A stretch of 64,000 nt of DNA, from positions 434,001 to 498,000 of the forward strand of contig CAWEQI010000003.1 of the NCBI GenBank assembly GCA_963811255.1, read 5' to 3'. A model generated the notes under the pieces. The model was not told the origin of the DNA. It searched no databases and saw only the letters and a list, made by a program, of their open reading frames with translations. This stretch comes from Croceibacterium_B sp963811255. Lineage in GTDB: Bacteria > Pseudomonadota > Alphaproteobacteria > Sphingomonadales > Sphingomonadaceae. The number at the start of each line of letters is the position of its first letter. Within the stretch, counting starts at the first letter, position 1. A program made the position numbers and the translations under genes. This document shows positions 15,845-24,405 of the stretch, one piece after another.

Positions 15845-17788
15845 ATGGCCCGCACCCCTGCCGGAACCCCGCCGCACCCGAAGGGCGCCGAGCGCTTCAA
15901 CGAGGAGCGCGCGGTCTATACGGTCAAGGGCAACGCGCAGCCGGACATCGAAGCCGGCGTGAAGGCGATCCGCGAGACGGTGAAGACCCTCAAGCCGAAG
16001 CCCGGCGTCTATCGCATGCTCGATGCTCGCGGCGACGTGCTCTACGTCGGCAAGGCACGCGCGCTGAAGAACCGGGTGGCCAACTATTGCCAGGTGGCGA
16101 ACCTCTCCAGCCGACTGCAGCGGATGGTCAGCCAGACCCGCTCGATGGAGATCGTGACCACCAATTCGGAAGCCGAGGCGCTGCTGCTCGAAGCGCAGCT
16201 GATCAAGCGGTTTCGCCCACCTTACAATGTCTTATTGCGCGATGATAAGAGTTTCCCTTTCATCCTGCTGCGCGCCGATCACGCCTTCCCGCGGATCATG
16301 AAGCACCGCGGCGCGCGCAAGGCCAAGGGCGACTATTACGGCCCGTTCGCCAGCGCCGGATCGGTCAACACGACGATTAACGCGTTGCAGAAACTGTTCC
16401 TCCTAAGATCCTGCACCGACAGCTTTTTCAGCCGCCGCGAGCGGCCCTGCCTGCTCTACCAGATCAAGCGCTGCTCGGCTCCGTGCGTCGGTCGGATCGA
16501 CGAGGCTGGCTATGCCGAGTTGGTGCGCCAGGCGAAGCACTTCCTCGGCGGCCGCTCGGGCGCGGTGCAGCGCGAGATCGAAAGCCAGATGGCGCAGGCG
16601 GCGGAGAACCTCGACTTCGAGACCGCGGCGATGCTGCGCGACCGGCTGCGCGCGGCGACCTTCATCCAGGGCACTCAGGCGATCAACGCCGAGGGGCTCG
16701 GCGACGCCGACGTGTTCGCGCTCGCCGCCAAGGGCGGGCAGGTCGCCATCCAGGCGTTCTTCGTCCGCGGGGGACAGAACTGGGGCCACCGGGCGTTCTT
16801 CCCCAGCCACATCGCCGGCGTGGCGGAGGAGGAGGTGCTCGCCCGCGTCCTGATGCAATTCTACGAGGAAGTACCGCCGCCGCGCACGATCCTGGTCGAC
16901 CGCGAGCTGCCCGAGCGCGAACTTCTTGAGGAAGCGCTCTGCGAACTCGGCGGGCGCAAGGTGGCGATCAGCGTGCCTCAGCGCGGCGACCGCCGCCGGC
17001 TGATGGAGCAGGCGAGCCGCAACGCCGGCGAAGCGCTCGACCGGCGCCTCGCCGAAACCGGCACCCAGGCGAAGATCCTGCGCGAACTGACCGAGTTTCT
17101 CGAACTGCCGGAAGAACCCCAGAGGATCGAGGTCTACGACAACAGCCACATCCAGGGGGCCAAGGCGGTCGGAGCGATGGTCGTCGCCGGACCCGAGGGC
17201 TTCCGCAAGGGCCAGTACCGCAAGTTCAACATCAGAAACGCGCAGACGAACGACGATTTCGGGATGATGCGCGAGGTGATGGCTCGCCGCTTCGCCCGCG
17301 CGCTGGAGGAGGACCCCGACCGCGACGGCGACAACTGGCCCGGGCTGGTGCTGATCGACGGTGGCAAGGGCCAGATGTCGAGCGTGCGCGACACGCTCGA
17401 GGACCTCGGGATCGAAGACGTGCCGCTGATCGCCGTCGCCAAGGGCCCGCACCACGGCCGCGAAGGGCGCGAGGTGTTCCACTTCCCCGACGGCCGCGAG
17501 AAGACGCTGCCGGTCAACAGCCCGGTGCTGTTTTACCTCCAGCGCCTGCGCGACGAAGCCCATCGCTTCGCCATCGGCGCCCACCGCGCCAAGCGCAGCC
17601 GGGCGATCAGCGCCTCGCCCTTGGACGAAATCCCCGGCATCGGCCCGGCGCGCAAGCGGGCGCTGCTGCTCCACTTCGGCACCGCCGGGAAGGTGCGCGC
17701 CGCCGCGCTCGACGATCTCAAGCGCGCGCCGGGGGTGAGCGCGGCGGTAGCGCAGACGGTGTTCGATTTCTACCACCCCAGCGGGTGA
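15845..17788 (+). CDS. uvrC: excinuclease ABC subunit C (UvrC)
   Basis: A 647-residue nucleotide-excision-repair endonuclease. Domains in order are an N-terminal GIY-YIG nuclease (PGVYRMLDARGDVLYVGKA, about residues 55-130), a Cys-rich segment (CLLYQIKRCSAPCVG), a UVR motif (QAAENLDFETAAMLRDRL, about 255-275), an RNase H-like endonuclease domain (EVYDNSHIQGAKAVGAMVV, about 425-445), and a C-terminal helix-hairpin-helix (EIPGIGPARKRALLLHFGT, about 597-620). It makes both incisions around the lesion with UvrAB. The start at ATG 15845 gives the slightly extended N-terminus common in alphaproteobacteria. Confidence 0.97.
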   Translation: MARTPAGTPPHPKGAERFNEERAVYTVKGNAQPDIEAGVKAIRETVKTLKPKPGVYRMLDARGDVLYVGKARALKNRVANYCQVANLSSRLQRMVSQTRSMEIVTTNSEAEALLLEAQLIKRFRPPYNVLLRDDKSFPFILLRADHAFPRIMKHRGARKAKGDYYGPFASAGSVNTTINALQKLFLLRSCTDSFFSRRERPCLLYQIKRCSAPCVGRIDEAGYAELVRQAKHFLGGRSGAVQREIESQMAQAAENLDFETAAMLRDRLRAATFIQGTQAINAEGLGDADVFALAAKGGQVAIQAFFVRGGQNWGHRAFFPSHIAGVAEEEVLARVLMQFYEEVPPPRTILVDRELPERELLEEALCELGGRKVAISVPQRGDRRRLMEQASRNAGEALDRRLAETGTQAKILRELTEFLELPEEPQRIEVYDNSHIQGAKAVGAMVVAGPEGFRKGQYRKFNIRNAQTNDDFGMMREVMARRFARALEEDPDRDGDNWPGLVLIDGGKGQMSSVRDTLEDLGIEDVPLIAVAKGPHHGREGREVFHFPDGREKTLPVNSPVLFYLQRLRDEAHRFAIGAHRAKRSRAISASPLDEIPGIGPARKRALLLHFGTAGKVRAAALDDLKRAPGVSAAVAQTVFDFYHPSG

Positions 17789-17846
17789 TTGACGCCCAAG
17801 CCAAATCGCTTCAACAGTAACGCTCGTTACGGTTGCGGGAGGGGAC

Positions 17847-20507
17847 ATGAAGGTCGTCGTTGCGTTGCTGGCGGGCGCGATAGCCACAGTGGCGGCGGCG
17901 CAGACTTCGGGCTCGGCGGCGATCTGGGACACGCAGGGGCTCGACTGCCAGGCCGCGCCGGGCGAGGCGCAGCCGTGGGCCAACACAAGCTACACGCCCG
18001 AATGTCGCGCCCGCTTCGCGCTGGCTGAGTTCAAGACGCTCAATGAGAAGCTGCGCTTCCTCGCACCGCCGGCGCCGAACGAGAAATCCGATGTGCCGGA
18101 CATCGCCGCGACGGTGCTGCACCTGCCGGAAATCCGCGGTTCCGACGGGCCCGCCGGCCTCGCGCGCGGCGCCGCGGCCACCGCGCTGCCGTCGCCGCTG
18201 ACGGTCGCCGCCAGCTTCGATCCGGCGGTCGCCACGCAATACGGCACGGTGCTTGGGCAGGAATTTCGCGCCGCCGGGCTCGGCACGATCCTCGGCCCGG
18301 CGTTCGACACCGCGCGAACCTGGCATTTCGGGCGCCTGAGCGAGAGCATGGGCGAAGACCCGTTCCTCGCCGCGTCGATGGCCGGCCCGGAAGTCCGCGC
18401 GATCTCCGATCAGGGCGTCGTCGCCACGATCAAGCACTTCGCGGTCTATAACCAGGAGGCCGGCCGCGTCGGCGATCAGCCGAGCGGCTCGGCCCAGGCG
18501 GTCGACAATATCGTCAGCGAAAAGGCGCTGCGCGAGATCTATCTGCCCCCGTTCGAAGCCGCGGTGAAGCAGGGCGGGGCAGGCGCGGTGATGTGCTCGT
18601 TCCCGCGTGTCGATGGCGTTTACGCCTGCGAAAACCCGCACCTGTTCGACATCCTCAAGCGCGAATGGCGCTTCGATGGCAGCGTCGGGCCGGACTTTCC
18701 CTCGGCCCAGCGTTCGATCAGCCGCGCGGTGATCGCCGGGCTCGATTCCGGCTCGTTCGCCCCCTCGCCGTTCAACGCCGCGCTGGCCCAGGAGAAGCCG
18801 CTCGCCCAGGCGGTGAAGGACGGCGACGTACCCGAAGCGCGGATCGACGACATGATCCTGCGCCGGCTAGTCCCGCTGTTCCGGCTGGGCCAGTACGACA
18901 ACCCGCCGGGCAAGGGCCTGGCCGACGTGTCCACCCCCGAGCATCTCGCCACGGCCGCGCAGATCCTCGAATCCGGCAGCGTTCTGCTCAAGAACGACGC
19001 GGGCGTCCTGCCGATCGGTCCGCTCGTGAAGTCAGTCGCCTTGATCGGCCCGCAGGCGACCTCCGACGCTAACGTGGTCGAGCAGGGCTCGCCCTACGTG
19101 AAGCCGCTCCATCTTCAGCCGGTGCTCGCCGCGTTCAAGGCTCGGGCCGGCTCGCGCATCGCCGTCAGCTACGCGCCAGGCACGCTCGGCCTTGGCCCGC
19201 TCCCACCGATCGACCCGACGCTGGTCAGGACGCCCGACGGGCAACCCGGCTGGCGCGCCGAGTACTTCGCCAACCCGAACCTCGATTTCTCCGGCGCGCC
19301 GCTCGCCCGGACGGTGGTCGCCGATCCGGCGCTCGCCAAGACGCCGATCGAGGGCCTGCCGCCGAACAACCAGTGGTCGGTGCGCTACACCGCCACGTTC
19401 ACGCCCACGGCCGGCGGCGTCCAGCGCTTTACCCTCCACGGCTCGGGCACCGCGCGGCTGCTGGTCGACGGCAAGCGCCAGGCCGGCTTCGAACTGGCCG
19501 ATTTCGCCAACGCCGCCTATGCCAACCTCGACCTGCCGGGGGGCCAGCCGGTGCAACTCGAGATCGACTACACCCCGCGGGCCGCGTTGAGCGGACAGCG
19601 GATGAGCATGTTCGGCCTCGAAATGGGCCTGACTTTGCGCGTCGGCTACGCCCCGCCTGACGACCTGATCGCCAAGGCGGTCGCAACCGCCAGGCAAGCC
19701 GATGTCGCAGTGGTTTTCGCCGGCGAACGCGTCGGCGAGGGGATGGACCGCGAGACGCTCGCGCTCCAGGCCGACCAGGACCGGCTGATCGAGGCCGTCG
19801 CCGCGGCCAATCCCAACACCGTCGTCGTGCTCAGCACCGGCGGCCCGGTGGCGATGCCATGGCTCGACAAGGTCGCCGCGGTGATCGAGACCTGGATGCC
19901 GGGCGACGCGTTCGGCCCCGCAGTCGCGGCGATGCTGTTCGGCGATGCCGAACCCGGCGGGCGCCTGCCGGTGACCTTCCCGGCCGACGCGACGCAAGGT
20001 CCCGGCACCCGGCGCGCCGAGTTCCCGGGGATCACCGATCCCGCCACCGGCCGCCTGACCGAAGCTTACTTCGACGAGGGCGTGGACGTCGGTTACCGCT
20101 ATTGGAACGCGCACGATCAGACGCCGCTGTTCCCGTTTGGCTACGGCCTCGGCTACGGCCATATTGCGATGACGGGGCTCGGCTTCGGCGATGGTGCCGG
20201 GGGCGTGAAGACCGTCCATATCCATCTCCGAAATGAGGGTGAGCGGACGGGCAGCGCGGTGCCGGAAGTGTACCTCGGCTTCCCCGCAGCGGCGCACGAG
20301 CCTCCCAAGCAGCTCAAGGGCTTCGCCAAGGTCGTGCTGCAGCCGGGCGAGGAGCGCGACATCGAAATCCCGCTCCCGCCCCGCGCTTTCCGCTATTGGA
20401 ATGCCGACACCGCCGGTTGGGCCTCCGGCGGCACCTACGACGTCATGCTCGGCTCCTCCTCACGCGACATCGTATGGCGCCAATCGCTCGAGGTTCCGCC
20501 CGGCTGA
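17847..20507 (+). CDS. secreted GH3 beta-glycosidase with PA14 domain
   Basis: An 886-residue exported enzyme with signal peptide MKVVVALLAGAIATVAAAQ. The GH3 N-domain has TIKHFAVYNQEAG (the KHF motif) and VMCSFPRVDGV. The usual nucleophile SDW is replaced by PDF in GSVGPDFPSAQRS, keeping the Asp. The C-domain begins near residue 370 (ESGSVLLKNDAGVLPI). A PA14 carbohydrate-binding module (about 470-600, PGWRAEYFANPNLDFSG) is inserted within it, and a fibronectin-III-like end (PEVYLGF...) closes the protein. It probably degrades plant oligosaccharides in the periplasm. A good GGAGGGG ribosome site precedes the start. Confidence 0.9.
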   Translation: MKVVVALLAGAIATVAAAQTSGSAAIWDTQGLDCQAAPGEAQPWANTSYTPECRARFALAEFKTLNEKLRFLAPPAPNEKSDVPDIAATVLHLPEIRGSDGPAGLARGAAATALPSPLTVAASFDPAVATQYGTVLGQEFRAAGLGTILGPAFDTARTWHFGRLSESMGEDPFLAASMAGPEVRAISDQGVVATIKHFAVYNQEAGRVGDQPSGSAQAVDNIVSEKALREIYLPPFEAAVKQGGAGAVMCSFPRVDGVYACENPHLFDILKREWRFDGSVGPDFPSAQRSISRAVIAGLDSGSFAPSPFNAALAQEKPLAQAVKDGDVPEARIDDMILRRLVPLFRLGQYDNPPGKGLADVSTPEHLATAAQILESGSVLLKNDAGVLPIGPLVKSVALIGPQATSDANVVEQGSPYVKPLHLQPVLAAFKARAGSRIAVSYAPGTLGLGPLPPIDPTLVRTPDGQPGWRAEYFANPNLDFSGAPLARTVVADPALAKTPIEGLPPNNQWSVRYTATFTPTAGGVQRFTLHGSGTARLLVDGKRQAGFELADFANAAYANLDLPGGQPVQLEIDYTPRAALSGQRMSMFGLEMGLTLRVGYAPPDDLIAKAVATARQADVAVVFAGERVGEGMDRETLALQADQDRLIEAVAAANPNTVVVLSTGGPVAMPWLDKVAAVIETWMPGDAFGPAVAAMLFGDAEPGGRLPVTFPADATQGPGTRRAEFPGITDPATGRLTEAYFDEGVDVGYRYWNAHDQTPLFPFGYGLGYGHIAMTGLGFGDGAGGVKTVHIHLRNEGERTGSAVPEVYLGFPAAAHEPPKQLKGFAKVVLQPGEERDIEIPLPPRAFRYWNADTAGWASGGTYDVMLGSSSRDIVWRQSLEVPPG

Positions 20508-20518
20508 AACAAGACAAA

Positions 20519-20553
20519 GCGCCCGGAACGGGGGAGACTTCCGTTCCGGGCGC
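20519..20553. terminator. bidirectional hairpin terminator
   Basis: Arms GCGCCCGGAACGG (20519-20531) and CCGTTCCGGGCGC (20541-20553) form a perfect 13-bp stem with a 9-nt loop between the convergent GH3 and Gly/Ala-rich genes. On the minus strand the stem is followed by the T-rich CTTTGTCTTGTTTC, so it fits best as a terminator for the minus-strand gene, but it may work both ways. Confidence 0.75.
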
Positions 20554-20609
20554 GGGGACCCTCGGGGTCAGTTCGAGGGGCGGGGGAATACTGCCCCGAG
20601 GCATCTCGG

Positions 20610-21485
20610 TTAGTGGGCCGCGTTGCGGATCGCACCTTCGCCCATGGCGGAGACGACGGCGTTGCCGCTGCCGCTGGCGCTGAAGTTGCTCGCCGGCAGC
20701 ATGACCTTTTGGCCGTGGACCTTGACCAGCAGCTGCTGCACCTGGCCACTGCCGTTGGCGACGACCTGCTTCACCTGGCCGATCTTTCGGCCGCTCGAAT
20801 CGAGCACGCTCATGCCCTTCGAGACCGAGAACGCGCCCTGGCCGGCTGCTGCGGCACTGCCGGCCGCCGCGAGCGCGCCGGACGCGTAGCCGGCCGAGCC
20901 GTTGGCGGCGCCGCTGGCGCTGCCCGAAGCGCTGCCCGCGAGGTTGGCGGCGGTCGAGCGGGCGTTGCCCACCAGGTTCCCGGCGGTGCCGTGGGCCTGC
21001 TGCGCCGTTCCGCGAACCCGCGAGACCGTGCTCTGCGCCGTCGAACGCACCGCGTCGGTGCCGACCAAGTTGGCCGAAGCCGAACCGCCGCCCGCAGCCG
21101 AGCCGCCGGCGCGGCCGTTGCCGGCGCCGCTGGCGATCGGGGTGTCGAGCGCCCCGGTAAGGCTGCCGTTGCCGCTGGCGTTGCCGTGTCCGTTGGCATC
21201 GACGTGGCCGGTCCTGCGGTTGACATGCGCCGAGCCGTGGCCGTGGGCCGAACCGTGGGCGGCCCCGCCGAGCGTGCCGCCGACGGTGTCGGTCGGCAGG
21301 TTTGGTGCCGTGGGAAGGCTGGGCGCCGTCGGCAGGGTGGGAATACCGCTGCCGAGCACGCCGCCACCGACGGCGCCGCTGCCGCCGAGCACGCCGCCGA
21401 CAGCCCCGCCGCCGCCGAGGAGTTGCGCCGAAGCCGGCGCGGCGATCAGGGCGAGAGCCGAACCGGCGATCAGAAACAGTTTCAT
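20610..21485 (-). CDS. secreted Gly/Ala/Ser-rich protein with PRC-like end
   Basis: A 291-residue exported protein with signal peptide MKLFLIAGSALALIAAPASA. The body is low-complexity: GGG/VLGG blocks, TLPTAPSLPTAPNLPT repeats, a His/Gly stretch (HGSAHGHGSAHV) and Ala/Gly/Ser repeats. The final 80 residues (KGMSVLDSSGRKIGQVKQVV...) resemble a PRC-barrel-type fold. Similar proteins are common in sphingomonads and have no assigned function. Upstream is a 28-bp motif (21542-21569) shared with the S8 protease gene, suggesting control by the nearby ECF sigma factor. Confidence 0.75.
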   Translation of the reverse strand: MKLFLIAGSALALIAAPASAQLLGGGGAVGGVLGGSGAVGGGVLGSGIPTLPTAPSLPTAPNLPTDTVGGTLGGAAHGSAHGHGSAHVNRRTGHVDANGHGNASGNGSLTGALDTPIASGAGNGRAGGSAAGGGSASANLVGTDAVRSTAQSTVSRVRGTAQQAHGTAGNLVGNARSTAANLAGSASGSASGAANGSAGYASGALAAAGSAAAAGQGAFSVSKGMSVLDSSGRKIGQVKQVVANGSGQVQQLLVKVHGQKVMLPASNFSASGSGNAVVSAMGEGAIRNAAH

Positions 21486-21541
21486 GACTGGGCCTCCTTC
21501 ATTCCGTGGCGCCGGCCGCGTTCCGGCCGGCTCACAGGAAG

Positions 21542-21569
21542 AACGGATGCCCCGCTCGGTTTAATCCAT
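21542..21569 (-). promoter_or_regulatory. ECF-type promoter-like motif, copy 1
   Basis: On the minus strand, ATGGATTAAAC is followed by 13 nt and CGTT, 57 nt before the Gly/Ala-rich gene start. The same two boxes with the same spacing occur upstream of the S8 protease. A CGTT -10 box is typical of ECF sigma promoters. Confidence 0.5.
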
Positions 21570-21590
21570 CGCTGGCGAAATTTCTTCGCG

Positions 21591-22820
21591 CTAGCGGCGG
21601 CCACAGCGCTTGCACAGCAGCCCGCGGCCATACTCCGCGTCCGGGCCTTTCGGCCCGAGGTCCACCGCCTCGCGGTCGAGCGTCGCTTGCCACGACCCGC
21701 CCCGTTGCAGCGCCGCCGCGGCGCGTGCGGCCACGAGAGGGACGGCGTAAGAGGTGCCGCGCAGCTTGATCCACTTGCCGCCCTTGTTGCGCCCGCCGAT
21801 ATCGGCCCCCGGCGCGGCGTAATCGAGATGCAGCGCGCGGCCGGCCTCGATCAGCGGCCGCTCGTGCCGGTCGACGCCTGTCACCGCCAGCACGCCGGCG
21901 TACGAGGCCGGATAGGCCGGCGGCGCGGCGGGGCCGTCGTTGCCGACCGGGGCGACGACTACGAGCCCCTTGCGACGGACGGCGGCGATCGCCGTCTCCA
22001 GCGCTGCGTTGCGCGGCCCTACCAGGCTGATCGAGATCACCCGTGCGCCGCTCCCCGCGAGCCAGTCGAGCGCGCGGACAATCGCTAGCGCATTGCCCCC
22101 AGCGGGGTCGTCGCCGAACACGTCGGCCGCGAGCACGTGGCTGGCGCCGGCGCCCTCTAGCAGCGAGACGACCGCGCTGCCGTGATCGCTCGCGGCCGGT
22201 GCGCCGCGGGCGAAGCCACGCGTTGCCGTCACCGGTTCGCCCTTGCCGGGACCACCATCGATCACCCCGACCGGTGTGGCGATCGCCGAAGCGTTGGACG
22301 CGGCGGCGGCAGCAAGCTGCACGCCGGCGCCGCCGCTCTGGAAGTGGAGGTTGTCGGGCGCGATCTCGGCTCCGGGCACCAGCTTTCGCAGCGCCTTCTG
22401 GGCCTCGGCGAGCGACATGCCCGACGGCACCTGAAGCCGTGCCACGCTCATTCCCAGGGCGCCGAGCTGCTCGGTCCCCGCGTTGGCAAAGCCCGCTCCG
22501 CGCGCTGCGGCAAGCGTGCGCGCATCGGGATTGATCACCAGCAGCTCGCCGCGGACCGCCGGTTCGCCGTTGGCGTCGGGCTCGAGGAACCTGCGCCGCT
22601 CGCGCAGCAACCCGGCGATGCGGTCGCGGCGGGCGTCGAGCAGTTGAGTTGCATTCTGCCGCACGGCTTCGACCGAATGATCGAGGGTCTGCTGCAAGTC
22701 TCGCTCGACCGGACCGACCAGCGTCACCTGGACGCCCGGCAGCAACTGCGCCGCGGCGGGAACTGCGATCAGCACCGTGAAAGCGGATAGCAGGGCAAGC
22801 GGGACTCGCATCCTCGGCAC
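21591..22820 (-). CDS. secreted S8 (subtilisin-like) serine protease
   Basis: A 409-residue exported peptidase with signal peptide ending PAAAQ (residue 25). An N-terminal region of about 150 residues precedes the S8 core. The catalytic triad is D188 (GVIDGG), H213 (SDHGSAV) and S357 (RGTSYAVPL); N294 (VGNDG) is the oxyanion-hole Asn. The C-terminus ends CKRCGRR. It probably acts in the periplasm or outside the cell. It is divergent from the ECF sigma/anti-sigma pair and has the shared promoter motif 30 nt upstream, so it may be a regulon member of that sigma factor. Partner specificity is unknown. Confidence 0.9.
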   Translation of the reverse strand: MPRMRVPLALLSAFTVLIAVPAAAQLLPGVQVTLVGPVERDLQQTLDHSVEAVRQNATQLLDARRDRIAGLLRERRRFLEPDANGEPAVRGELLVINPDARTLAAARGAGFANAGTEQLGALGMSVARLQVPSGMSLAEAQKALRKLVPGAEIAPDNLHFQSGGAGVQLAAAAASNASAIATPVGVIDGGPGKGEPVTATRGFARGAPAASDHGSAVVSLLEGAGASHVLAADVFGDDPAGGNALAIVRALDWLAGSGARVISISLVGPRNAALETAIAAVRRKGLVVVAPVGNDGPAAPPAYPASYAGVLAVTGVDRHERPLIEAGRALHLDYAAPGADIGGRNKGGKWIKLRGTSYAVPLVAARAAAALQRGGSWQATLDREAVDLGPKGPDAEYGRGLLCKRCGRR

Positions 22821-22849
22821 TCTTGATATTTCTCCTGAAGCAGGGATGA

Positions 22850-22877
22850 AACGGGCGGGCTCATCCGTTTAATCCAT
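22850..22877 (-). promoter_or_regulatory. ECF-type promoter-like motif, copy 2
   Basis: On the minus strand, ATGGATTAAAC-N13-CGTT, the same as at 21542-21569, lying between the S8 protease and the divergent ECF sigma gene. CGTT is 30 nt from the protease start. Confidence 0.5.
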
Positions 22878-22892
22878 GAAACGAGGCAAACC

Positions 22893-23384
22893 ATAGCCGA
22901 CGACGGCTTCGAGCAAGGCGTTCTGGCGCTTCTTCCCCGGCTGCGGCGCTTCGCCGCGGGCCTGGCGCGCGACCCCGCCGACGGCGACGACTTGTGCCAG
23001 GCGACCGTGGTCCGCGCGCTCGAGAAGCGCGAGATGTGGCAGCCGGGCACGCGACTGGACAGTTGGATGTACCGCATGATGCGCAATATCTGGATCGACG
23101 AGGCCCGCGCCCGCAGGCGCCGGGGCGAGACGTTCGTCGGCGAGGACGCTGGGCTGTCGGTCGGCACCGGCGGCGGGCAGGAGGAAGCCGCGACGCTCGG
23201 CGTCATCGAGCGCGGCCTGCAGACGCTGCCCGACGAGCAGCGCGAGGCGGTGCTGCTGGTGATGGTCGAAGGGTATTCGTACAAGGAAGCCGCCGAGATC
23301 GTCGGCTGCCCGGTGGGCACGCTCAACTCGCGGCTGGTGCGCGGGCGCGACGCGCTGCTCGCCTGGCTGGGAGACGGGGTATGA
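22893..23384 (+). CDS. ECF-subfamily RNA polymerase sigma factor
   Basis: About 163 residues. Sigma region 2 is visible as LLPRLRRFAAGLARDPADGDDLCQATVVRALEK...LDSWMYRMMRNIWIDEARARRRR, and region 4 as LPDEQREAVLLVMVEGYSYKEAAEIVGCPVGTLNSRLVRGRDAL. No ATG, GTG or TTG occurs in frame before region 2; the first standard codon is TTG 22992, which would remove the start of region 2. I therefore place the start at ATA 22893, after ACGAGGC, as a rare start or a sequence error. The stop overlaps the anti-sigma start (ATGA). It probably directs extracytoplasmic stress genes such as the adjacent S8 protease. Confidence 0.82.
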   Translation: MADDGFEQGVLALLPRLRRFAAGLARDPADGDDLCQATVVRALEKREMWQPGTRLDSWMYRMMRNIWIDEARARRRRGETFVGEDAGLSVGTGGGQEEAATLGVIERGLQTLPDEQREAVLLVMVEGYSYKEAAEIVGCPVGTLNSRLVRGRDALLAWLGDGV

Positions 23385-24076
23385 GCGTGACTCGCGAGGA
23401 ACTCGCCGCCTTCGCAGACGGCGAACTCGAAGAGCCGCGTCGCAGCGAAGTGGCGGCAGCGATTGCCGCCGATCCGGCGCTGGCCGAAGCCGTCGAACGG
23501 CATCGGCTCCTCAAGCAACGGCTGTCGGCGCATTTCGCCCCGATACTCGATGAGCCGGTTCCGCAAGGCCTTGCTGCTTTGCTTGGCGCGCAGGAGTCGA
23601 AGGTGGTCGACCTGGCCGCCGCGAAGCAGCGCCGCGCGCGGCACGGAGTTGCCCGCTGGGGCTGGATCGCCGGCCCGGCATTGGCCGCATCGCTGGCGCT
23701 GGCGGTGTTCCTCCCTCACGGCAGCGGCGACGTACCGGCAGGCTATGCCGGCCCGCGGCTGGCCTCGAGTCTGGACGATCAGCTCGTCGCCACGCAGGCC
23801 AGCAACGCGCCCACCCGCATCCTGCTCAGCTTCCGCAATCACGGAGGTCAGTACTGCCGCGCGTTCACCGGCGCCGCGCAAAGCGGCATCGCCTGCAAGG
23901 ACGCGACCGGCTGGCAACTGCAGGCGACCGCCGCGGGCTCCACCCCGGAGCAGGGCGCCTACAAGATGGCCGGCAGCCCCGCGGCGACGATCCTGACGCA
24001 GGCGCAGGACATGGCCGCCGGCCCCGCGCTGACCGGGAAGGAGGAACGGGCCGCCAAGGCTTCCGGCTGGCGCTGA
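23381..24076 (+). CDS. anti-sigma factor (membrane-anchored)
   Basis: A 231-residue protein with an anti-sigma-like N-terminal helical domain (SVTREELAAFADGELEEPRRSEV...AIAADPALAEAVERHR), a single membrane helix (about 91-110, GPALAASLALAVFLP) and a periplasmic domain with two cysteines (YCRAF, IACKD). The start overlaps the sigma stop by 4 nt, the standard layout for sigma/anti-sigma pairs. It should hold the sigma factor inactive until a periplasmic signal. The paired cysteines could be redox-sensing, which is inference. Confidence 0.85.
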   Translation: MSVTREELAAFADGELEEPRRSEVAAAIAADPALAEAVERHRLLKQRLSAHFAPILDEPVPQGLAALLGAQESKVVDLAAAKQRRARHGVARWGWIAGPALAASLALAVFLPHGSGDVPAGYAGPRLASSLDDQLVATQASNAPTRILLSFRNHGGQYCRAFTGAAQSGIACKDATGWQLQATAAGSTPEQGAYKMAGSPAATILTQAQDMAAGPALTGKEERAAKASGWR

Positions 24077-24405
24077 GCGGCCCGGCCGTGCGATTTTGCT
24101 TTCCTACAACCCGTCCCCTGCAGTATGTTCATGCAATGTTCTCATATTCGAACGCTTTGTGCCTTCGGCTTCGTGTTTGCGCAGAGGCGCAGAGACTGCC
24201 AACCCACATTCGTCACCGCGCGAAAGCGGGGATGAGGGTGATGCGCGAGAGGCTGAGTCCCTCTGCCTCTCCGCGCCACTGCGCGAAAGTTCGGGAAATG
24301 CGAAAGGTTACGGGCTTCGACCGTGATCCCGGAACTAAGACGCGGAAAGCAGAAGAAAAAACCTTCGAAGGCGAAATCCACTTTACCCCCGGTTTGGTGT
24401 TCGCC
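24077..24405. other. 329-nt intergenic region with imperfect palindromic sequence
   Basis: No gene is seen. The stretch around 24177-24197 (GTTTGCGCAGAGGCGCAGAG) has a partly complementary copy at 24259-24286 (CTCTGCCTCTCCGCGCCACTGCGC), suggesting an old interspersed repeat pair of the 'CGCAGAGGCGCAGAG' kind. The downstream part contains a poly-A run (24352-24361). Confidence 0.4.

Noticed and set aside
16403..17986. 527-codon minus-strand frame
   Set aside because: Antisense of uvrC, which has clear domains; composition typical of shadow frames.
20610..21485. Gly/Ala-rich gene considered as a PE-PGRS-like or phage tail protein
   Set aside because: Signal peptide and PRC-like end fit a sphingomonad secreted protein; no phage context.
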